A DNA stretch of 10,647 bases from NCBI GenBank assembly GCA_021785115.1, contig JAJYGO010000320.1:1-10647 (forward strand). Direction: 5' to 3'. This document shows, one piece after another, positions 5,731-10,647 of this stretch (the first letter of the stretch is position 1; every line of letters begins with the position of its first letter). The stretch comes from Chloroflexota bacterium. GTDB taxonomy: Bacteria; Chloroflexota; Limnocylindria; Limnocylindrales; CSP1-4. The position numbers and the translations under genes were made by a program. A model generated the notes under the pieces. It did not search any database and was not told the origin of the DNA. It saw only the letters and a list, made by a program, of their open reading frames with translations.

Positions 5731-6930
5731 TCATTGCAGCACCCCGAGCGCGCGCAGCGCGTCGATCCGATCGCAACCGTAGCCGAGTTCGGCCAGCACC
5801 TCGTCGCCGTGCTCCCCGAGACGCGGCGGGACGCGCCGGATCTCGGCCTCGGTGGCGGACAGGTGGATCGGGACGTGCACGACTCGGACGCTGCCCGCGG
5901 TCGGGTGTGCCATCTCGACGATCATGCCGTCCACCTGGGTCTGCTCGTCAGCCAGCGCCTCCACGAGGGTCCGCACCGGGGCACACAGGATCTCCTGGTC
6001 TTCGAGGCGCCGGATCCAGTGCGCGGTGGAGTCCGTCGCGAACCGCTCGCGAAAGATCTCCTGCAGCTCGGGGCGATGCTCGAACTGGGCGTCGAGGGTA
6101 GCGTATTCGGGACGGGCGGAGAGATCCTCGCCGAGTTCGAGCGCGGCACAGATGTCCCGCAGCGGGTTCTCCTTGAAGGCCCCCACGATGCAGACCGCGC
6201 CGTCGGTCGTCGGGAAGACGCCGGTGAGGGGCATGCGGGCCCAGTTGATCTCCCGGCCCCGGTTCATCTGCATGCAGGCTTCCTGCATCTGCATGTGGAG
6301 CATGGAGTCGTACATGGACACGTCCACGCGCTGGCCTTCGCCCGTGCGCTCGCGAGCCAGCAGTGCCAGCAGGATGCCCTGCAGCAGGTGCATGCCCGTG
6401 GTGTAGTCGCACAGGGTGGTCGGGTAGATCGAGAGCGGGATATCGTCGCCTGCCCGGCGCCACATGACGCCGGTGTAGGCCTGCGTGATGACGTCCTGCC
6501 CGCCCTTGTGGCGGTACGGCCCGGCCTCCCCGAACCCCGTGCCCGATGCCCAGATGAGGCGCGGATTCACCGAGCGCAGCCGCTCGTACCCGAAGCCCAT
6601 GCGCTCCATGACCCCGGCGCGGAAGTTGCTGACCACGACGTCGGCACGTGCCGCGAGGTCGTAGATGACCTGCTTGCCCTCGTCGGTGCGGGTGTCAAGC
6701 GCCACACTGCGCTTGTTGCGGTTGATGGCGAGGAACACCGGGTTGTCGAGGCCGTCGGGGTCCGAGATCGAGGTGCGGGCGAGGTCTCCCACGCGGGGCC
6801 GCTCGATCTTGATGACCTCGGCACCATAGTCGCCCAGCAGCTGCGTGGCGCACGGCCCCATGAAGACCTGCGTGAAGTCGAGCACGACGACGCCCGCCAG
6901 GGGCAGGTCGGCACCGCTGATCGGACTCAC
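5731..6930 (-). CDS. Family III (CaiB/BaiF) CoA-transferase
   Basis: This cytoplasmic enzyme of 399 residues, normal for the family, moves CoA from a donor thioester to a free carboxylic acid through an aspartyl-anhydride/thioester mechanism. The N-terminal LAGVVVLDFTQVFMGPCATQ (11-30), GDYGAEVIKIERP (33-45), NRNKRSVALD (70-79) and ADVVVSNFRAG (96-106) are classic. The catalytic Asp is Asp146 in GGQDVITQAYTG. The interlocked-dimer C-terminal part ending LGEHGDEVLAELGY is intact. Relatives include formyl-, carnitine-, succinyl-benzylsuccinate-, itaconate- and mesaconyl-CoA transferases, so the acid cannot be named. The start is GTG 6930-6928, which overlaps the FAD oxidoreductase stop as GTGA; no separate Shine-Dalgarno is seen, so translation is probably coupled. 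It most likely activates the product of the FAD enzyme for the downstream hydratase. Confidence 0.94.
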   Translation of the reverse strand: MSPISGADLPLAGVVVLDFTQVFMGPCATQLLGDYGAEVIKIERPRVGDLARTSISDPDGLDNPVFLAINRNKRSVALDTRTDEGKQVIYDLAARADVVVSNFRAGVMERMGFGYERLRSVNPRLIWASGTGFGEAGPYRHKGGQDVITQAYTGVMWRRAGDDIPLSIYPTTLCDYTTGMHLLQGILLALLARERTGEGQRVDVSMYDSMLHMQMQEACMQMNRGREINWARMPLTGVFPTTDGAVCIVGAFKENPLRDICAALELGEDLSARPEYATLDAQFEHRPELQEIFRERFATDSTAHWIRRLEDQEILCAPVRTLVEALADEQTQVDGMIVEMAHPTAGSVRVVHVPIHLSATEAEIRRVPPRLGEHGDEVLAELGYGCDRIDALRALGVLQ

Positions 6931-8273
6931 GGCGACACCGCGGTCGCGACGGCGAGGCTCGCGTTCGCCGAGGGCACGTCACCGGGGTCGTGGCCCTGGG
7001 CGCGCAGCCTGCGCTGGACCTCCGGGACGTCCACGTGGCGGACGGTGGTCCCGGATTGGAGGGCGACGGTCGCAGCCACCCCAGCCGCCTCTCCCATGGA
7101 CATGCACGGCGGGATCTCGCGCGACATCCGCTGGGCGGCGGGCTCGGCGGAGTAGTGGCGTCCGGCCACGAGCAGCTGCTCGACGGCCCGCGGCAGCAGT
7201 GCGCGATACGGCGTGTAGTAGTCGCGGCCGCGCGCGACCGAGTCCGGGAAGTGGCGCCGCTCGACGACATCGGCCTTCGTGACGACGTACTCGCCCTCGA
7301 TGAGGCGGGTCTGGCGGACGCCGAGCTGCGGCGCCACGTCGAGCACGTAGCACTCCTCGAAGCCGACAAGCTTCTGCCGCGCGAACTCGACGAGCGCGTA
7401 GATACGATCGCGCCCCTCCATCTCGGCCCGCGTCAGGTCACCGGCGTCGATGCCGTCGAAGCCCGTCATATGCGGGCAGTTGCACCACACGACGCCGGGG
7501 AGCGGCGTGCGCAGCCACCACAGGTCCCAGGCCCCGCCGAGGATCCGCTTCGCCTCGCGGTTCAGTGCCCGCGCCGCGGGCCGCTGCTCGGTCTCGAACC
7601 GTTCGGCCGCGTCGACGTCCACGCCGCCCAGGCGAAAGACCGTCGTCACGATGTAGCGGCCGTGCTGGAAGGGGGCTCCGGCGGCGGCGGCGACGTCGGC
7701 ATCGCCAGAGGCGTCGATGAAGACCGTGCCGTCGATGCGCTGCGGCCCACCCTTCGTCTGCACGATCACCCCGCGCATCCGTCCCTCCTCGACGATGGCA
7801 TCGACGAAGAGCGAATGCAGCCGAAGATTGACCCCGGCCTCGCGCACGAGATCCTGTGACACGCGTTTCCACCCGTCCGGATCGAATGCCACGGCATGCA
7901 CGATGGGCTTCGGCGCCCCCGTCTTCTGGAAGTCGTACAGGCCCCAGCGGGTCCAACGGCGCACTGCCGCGGGCTCGTACCCGAGATCCTCAGGAGGCGG
8001 GTAGACGGCCAGCCCGAGCGACTTCATGCGCTCGACGTACTCGGTCACGAGGCCGCGCACCGTGACCTCGGCGCCGTTCACCATGTCGTCGAGGACGAGC
8101 ACCATGCCGCCCGAGGCAAGCCCGCCGAGATAACCGTAGCGTTCCACGAGCGTGACGGAGGCGCCGGCTCGTGCCGCGGCGACCGCGGCCGTCACGCCCG
8201 CCGGCCCGCCTCCCACGACGACGACGTCGCTCGAGGCGACGAGAGGAGCGCCCCCGTACACGTCACGGACCAT
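6927..8273 (-). CDS. FAD-dependent oxidoreductase (FAD_oxidored type)
   Basis: This 448-residue flavoprotein has an N-terminal Rossmann dinucleotide fold: DVVVVGGGPAGVTAAVAAARAG (16-37), ending with Glu44 in LVER, which should bind the FAD ribose. YLGGLASGGM (48-57) and the second FAD-contact motif FIDASGDADVAAAAG (185-199) place it in the FAD_oxidored group (as in Pfam PF12831), which also holds many uncharacterised catabolic dehydrogenases. GVRQTRLIEG and the C-terminal IPPCMSMGEAAGVAA close the FAD site. No signal peptide is visible. The start is ATG 8273-8271 with GAGGGG four bases upstream, overlapping the permease stop. The same frame is open further upstream but lacks a supported start. 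Between importer genes and a CoA-transferase, it probably oxidises the imported compound; the reaction and electron acceptor are unknown. Confidence 0.9.
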   Translation of the reverse strand: MVRDVYGGAPLVASSDVVVVGGGPAGVTAAVAAARAGASVTLVERYGYLGGLASGGMVLVLDDMVNGAEVTVRGLVTEYVERMKSLGLAVYPPPEDLGYEPAAVRRWTRWGLYDFQKTGAPKPIVHAVAFDPDGWKRVSQDLVREAGVNLRLHSLFVDAIVEEGRMRGVIVQTKGGPQRIDGTVFIDASGDADVAAAAGAPFQHGRYIVTTVFRLGGVDVDAAERFETEQRPAARALNREAKRILGGAWDLWWLRTPLPGVVWCNCPHMTGFDGIDAGDLTRAEMEGRDRIYALVEFARQKLVGFEECYVLDVAPQLGVRQTRLIEGEYVVTKADVVERRHFPDSVARGRDYYTPYRALLPRAVEQLLVAGRHYSAEPAAQRMSREIPPCMSMGEAAGVAATVALQSGTTVRHVDVPEVQRRLRAQGHDPGDVPSANASLAVATAVSP

Positions 8274-8277
8274 CTGA

Positions 8278-8283
8278 CCCCTC
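8278..8283 (-). promoter_or_regulatory. Ribosome binding site overlapping the permease stop codon
   Basis: GAGGGG on the minus strand includes the last bases of the permease TGA (8284-8282) and precedes the FAD oxidoreductase ATG (8273) by 4 bases. It decides the start against longer readings of that open frame. Confidence 0.7.
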
Positions 8284-9109
8284 ACACGTTCCGGGCCGCC
8301 GCACCCGGGTCCCAACGCACCACCGCGCGCTCGGTCAGACTGACGGCGACCAGCATCAGGAGGGCAAACAGCGAGGCCACGATCATCGTCGCGTAGAGCA
8401 ACGGTGTGAGGAAGTCCTGGGTCTCCTGGATGATGAGATACCCGATCCCGGACCGCGCCCCGATCCACTCGGCGACGATCGCCCCGATGACCGCTGCGGG
8501 GGCGCCGATCTTCAGGGCGGCAAACAGGTAGGGGAGTGCCGCGAAGATGCGCACCTTCGTCATCACCTCGGCCGACGAGGCGGAGAGGACGCGCAGGAGC
8601 TCGGCCTGCTGCGGCTCGATCGCGTTCAGGCCGCGCACCAGGTTCACCAAGGTGGGGAAGAACGTGATGAGCGCGGCGATGACGATCTTTGGCGCATAGC
8701 CATAGCCCAACATCAGCACGAGCACTGGGGCGATCGCCACGATAGGGATCGTGCGGAGGACGACCGCGAGGGGGAAGAAGGCGCGCTCCATCGAGCGCGA
8801 CGAGACGAAGATGACGGCGAGCACTGCCGCGAACGCGTTGCCGGCGAGGAACCCCAGCAGGCTTTCGATGGCGGTGGGTTGCAGGTTGGCGAGCAGCAGC
8901 GGCCAGTTCTCAACGAGGGCCCGGCCGACCGAGACCGGTGTGGGTATCACGAAAACCGGGACACGGAGCCCGACGACCACGGCCTGCCAGAGCAGCACGA
9001 TGAAGACGACTGCGGCCGTGGGATACGCGGCCGCCGTGACACGGCGACGCAGTCGAGACGGGCGAGCCACCTGATCGGCGAGGGCGCCCTCGGCCGTGGT
9101 GATGCTCAT
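8282..9109 (-). CDS. ABC transporter permease, SsuC/TauC type
   Basis: This inner-membrane permease of a nitrate/sulfonate/taurine-class importer has 275 residues, the usual length. After a basic N-terminus (RLRRRV) there are about six hydrophobic segments, near 31-49, 79-103, 111-135, 140-160, 196-218 and 235-260. The cytoplasmic EAA loop that docks the ATPase is at about 170-193 (ELLRVLSASSAEVMTKVRIFAALP region). TIPIVAIAPVLVLMLGYG and AEWIGARSGIGYLI are typical of the BPD_transp_1 domain in this subfamily. The ATG overlaps the ATPase stop as ATGA, so the two subunits are translationally coupled. Together with the ATPase and binding protein encoded upstream it forms one importer. Such systems import small anionic or heterocyclic compounds; the substrate is not readable from the permease. 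Confidence 0.95.
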   Translation of the reverse strand: MSITTAEGALADQVARPSRLRRRVTAAAYPTAAVVFIVLLWQAVVVGLRVPVFVIPTPVSVGRALVENWPLLLANLQPTAIESLLGFLAGNAFAAVLAVIFVSSRSMERAFFPLAVVLRTIPIVAIAPVLVLMLGYGYAPKIVIAALITFFPTLVNLVRGLNAIEPQQAELLRVLSASSAEVMTKVRIFAALPYLFAALKIGAPAAVIGAIVAEWIGARSGIGYLIIQETQDFLTPLLYATMIVASLFALLMLVAVSLTERAVVRWDPGAAARNV

Positions 9110-9933
9110 GACCAGCACGCCTCCAGTTCGCGCCTCAGGTGGGCGGCGATGGCCGTGAACTCGGGCGTCTCGCGCACCTTTAGGTCGCGCGGTTCGGGCA
9201 GCTCGACGTCGAAGACGCCGTGGAGCCGACCCGGATTGATGCGGAGCATGAGGACCTGCTGTCCGAGGAAGATCGCTTCGGGGATCGAATGGGTGACGAA
9301 CAGGATCGTTGTCCCGGTGGCCCGCCAGATGCGCAGGAGCTCGACGTTCAGCTGGTCGCGCGTGATCTCGTCGAGGGCCCCGAACGGCTCGTCCATCAAC
9401 AGAATGTCGGGTTCGCATACGAGGGCGCGCGCGATGGCCACCCGCTGACGCATGCCGCCACTCAACTCGTGCGGGTACGCGTTCAGGCGCGCTCCGAGGC
9501 CGACGAGCTCGAGCGCGTTCCTGGCGCGCTCGTCGCCGTTGTCAGGCGGGTTGCGGCCGTGCCACCCGATCTCGAGGGGCAGCTTCACGTTGCCGAGTGC
9601 CGTGCGCCATGGAAGCAGGGCAGAGTCCTGGAACACGACGCCCAGGCGTCGGGCGCGGCGCACCTCCTCCGCAGACTGGCCCAGCACGATGACACTTCCG
9701 GCAGCCGGTGCGATGAGATCAGCAACGACTCGCAGCAAGGTGGATTTCCCCGACCCGGATGGACCGAGCAGAGAGGTCACGCTGCCGCGGCGGATCGTGG
9801 CATCGATGCCCTCCAGCGCGAGGACCGCTCCGCGGTCGGTCACGAACCGCACCGACATCCCGCGCAGGACGACGGCGTCGTACGCGCCGCCGTCCTGCGC
9901 CGCCGGACGAGCGCCGACCCTGGGAGTCGCCAT
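9106..9933 (-). CDS. ABC transporter ATPase, SsuB/TauB type
   Basis: This nucleotide-binding subunit of 275 residues powers the importer. It has Walker A GPSGSGKST (57-65), Q-loop VFQDSALLPWRT with Gln102, signature LSGGMRQRV (157-165), Walker B ILLMDEP (177-183) with the D-loop SGALD-like FGALDE, and the switch histidine His215 in VTHS. The LLPWRT form of the Q-loop and QLNVELLRIW are characteristic of the nitrate/sulfonate/taurine ATPases, as opposed to amino-acid or sugar ones. A variable N-terminal extension of about 20 residues precedes the first strand. The start is ATG 9933-9931, only 2 bases after the binding-protein stop, and the end overlaps the permease start, so expression is tightly linked. 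All motifs are intact. Confidence 0.97.
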   Translation of the reverse strand: MATPRVGARPAAQDGGAYDAVVLRGMSVRFVTDRGAVLALEGIDATIRRGSVTSLLGPSGSGKSTLLRVVADLIAPAAGSVIVLGQSAEEVRRARRLGVVFQDSALLPWRTALGNVKLPLEIGWHGRNPPDNGDERARNALELVGLGARLNAYPHELSGGMRQRVAIARALVCEPDILLMDEPFGALDEITRDQLNVELLRIWRATGTTILFVTHSIPEAIFLGQQVLMLRINPGRLHGVFDVELPEPRDLKVRETPEFTAIAAHLRRELEACWS

Positions 9934-9935
9934 GC

Positions 9936-10647
9936 CTACGGGTTCATCCTCGCGGCGGTCGTGGCGTCGAGGATGGACGTCGTCATGACCTGACTGACAG
10001 TCGGCACGATGCCGCTCTTGAACTGGCCAAGCTGCGCGTACTGGTCGATCTGCGCCTGCCAGATCGAGGGGTCCATCGCGCCCCAGCCGCCGGACTGGGT
10101 GGCCGACGTGTACATGTACGGCTGCATCGCCTGGATGGTCTCGGCCTCGTTGGCCGCGTTCAACCCGCTGGCTGTCTTGGCCACTGCCGCAGCCGCCTCT
10201 TGGGGATGAGCCACGGCGTACTTCCAGCCCTTTGCCAGCGCGCGCGTGAACGCCTCGAGCATGCCGGGGTCGTTCTGGATCGTCTTCGTGCTGGCGAAGT
10301 ACACGAGGGCGTACAGCTTCACCCCGGTGTCCCAGAGGCTCATCGTGACGACGTTACTGGGCAGAACCGCGAGCTGCGCCTTGTCGATCGTCCAGGCGGT
10401 GATCACGTTCACCTGGCCGGTAAGCAGGCCCTGGGTCGTGCCGCCGACGTACTGGATCTTGATCTTCGACTTGTCCAGATTGTTCTTCGCGATCAGCGCA
10501 TCGATGAGCGGCTGGCTCGACTGCTGGATGCCCAGCGTCTTGCCGTACAGGTCCTGCGGCACGCGGACGGGTGCCTTGGGAAGCGAGAAGAATGCGAAGG
10601 GATGCTTCTGCAGCCCGGTCGCGAACGCCTGGACCGGGATGCCCTGC
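9936..10647 (-). CDS. ABC transporter substrate-binding protein, NMT1/SsuA type (N-terminus missing)
   Basis: This is the extracytoplasmic binding component of the importer. The last 236 codons are visible and the gene continues past the right edge, so the signal peptide and first lobe start are not seen. The open frame runs unbroken to the edge, and the GTG at 10562 is internal. Recognisable parts are VPQDLYGKTLGIQ, the YVGGTTQGLLTGQVNVITAW segment, the hinge-region LVYFASTKTIQNDPGMLEAFTRALAKGWKYAVAHPQEAA, and the C-terminal MDPSIWQAQIDQ. These match NMT1/THI5-like proteins, whose members bind aliphatic sulfonates, pyrimidine precursors, phthalate-like acids and others. It is the most upstream cluster gene visible, so the promoter probably lies beyond the window. 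The substrate cannot be assigned. Confidence 0.93.
   Translation of the reverse strand, partial: QGIPVQAFATGLQKHPFAFFSLPKAPVRVPQDLYGKTLGIQQSSQPLIDALIAKNNLDKSKIKIQYVGGTTQGLLTGQVNVITAWTIDKAQLAVLPSNVVTMSLWDTGVKLYALVYFASTKTIQNDPGMLEAFTRALAKGWKYAVAHPQEAAAAVAKTASGLNAANEAETIQAMQPYMYTSATQSGGWGAMDPSIWQAQIDQYAQLGQFKSGIVPTVSQVMTTSILDATTAARMNP

Noticed and set aside
3126..6101. Very long plus-strand open frame (991 codons) across the dehydrogenase, hydratase and CoA-transferase
   Set aside because: It is antisense to three genes with intact catalytic motifs. The translation is low-complexity, rich in Arg/Gly/Asp/His, with no domain; this is normal in high-GC DNA.
5680..7155. Plus-strand open frame of 491 codons
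   Set aside because: It is antisense to the CoA-transferase and the FAD enzyme end. Composition is biased and no motif is seen.
8274..8468. Upstream extension of the FAD oxidoreductase frame
   Set aside because: It overlaps the permease C-terminus and has no ribosome site. The Rossmann strand starts just after the ATG at 8273.
8171..9448. Plus-strand open frame of 425 codons rich in Asp/Arg/His/Glu
   Set aside because: It is antisense to the permease and ATPase. The charged low-complexity product is a typical GC-rich shadow.
1..10647. tRNA/rRNA genes, CRISPR arrays, riboswitches
   Set aside because: I scanned by eye for cloverleaf-like ends, regularly spaced repeats and known aptamer cores and saw none. 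Weak structures cannot be excluded without a covariance-model search.

Overview
The window is very GC-rich and almost fully coding, with the coding load on the minus strand. It looks like a chromosomal piece of a high-GC free-living bacterium, probably an environmental or soil organism. Uncultured Actinobacteria, Chloroflexi or high-GC Proteobacteria-like lineages would all fit, and the sequence alone does not settle which. The left edge holds the N-terminus of a housekeeping gene (asparaginyl-tRNA synthetase). The rest is accessory catabolic material.

Layout from left to right. Positions 1-239 (-) carry the start of asnS, cut by the window edge. Positions 400-681 (+) carry a small unrecognised protein, divergent from asnS. 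Positions 742-1103 (+) carry a decayed, frameshifted 3' part of an IS481-like (rve-type DDE) transposase, followed by what may be its right terminal repeat. From 1194 to the right edge everything is on the minus strand and reads right to left as one long co-directional cluster.

In transcription order the cluster is: an NMT1/SsuA-type substrate-binding protein (N-terminus outside the window), an SsuB/TauB-type ATPase, an SsuC/TauC-type permease, an FAD-dependent oxidoreductase, a family III (CaiB/BaiF) CoA-transferase, an enoyl-CoA hydratase, a semialdehyde dehydrogenase most like alpha-ketoglutarate semialdehyde dehydrogenase (KGSADH), a C-terminal stump of a delta-1-pyrroline-5-carboxylate dehydrogenase (P5CDH), a DHDPS-family lyase/dehydratase, and an SDR-like protein with a degenerate active site. 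Many junctions are translationally coupled: ATGA at ATPase/permease, GTGA at FAD/CoA-transferase, GTGA at P5CDH stump/lyase, a 10-nt overlap at lyase/SDR, and a 2-nt gap at binding protein/ATPase. An operon is therefore strongly suggested from the ABC transporter to the hydratase. It may continue, across a 99-nt gap and a roughly 340-nt gap, into the second half.

The inferred logic is import of a small organic substrate, FAD-dependent oxidation, CoA activation by CoA transfer, hydration of an enoyl-CoA, then a tail in which a DHDPS-family enzyme makes a semialdehyde that the dehydrogenase oxidises, possibly to 2-oxoglutarate. The substrate cannot be read from sequence. The combination does not match any complete pathway I can name, and it is the main point of interest. 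The second is the P5CDH stump, which still supplies the coupled stop codon for the lyase gene.
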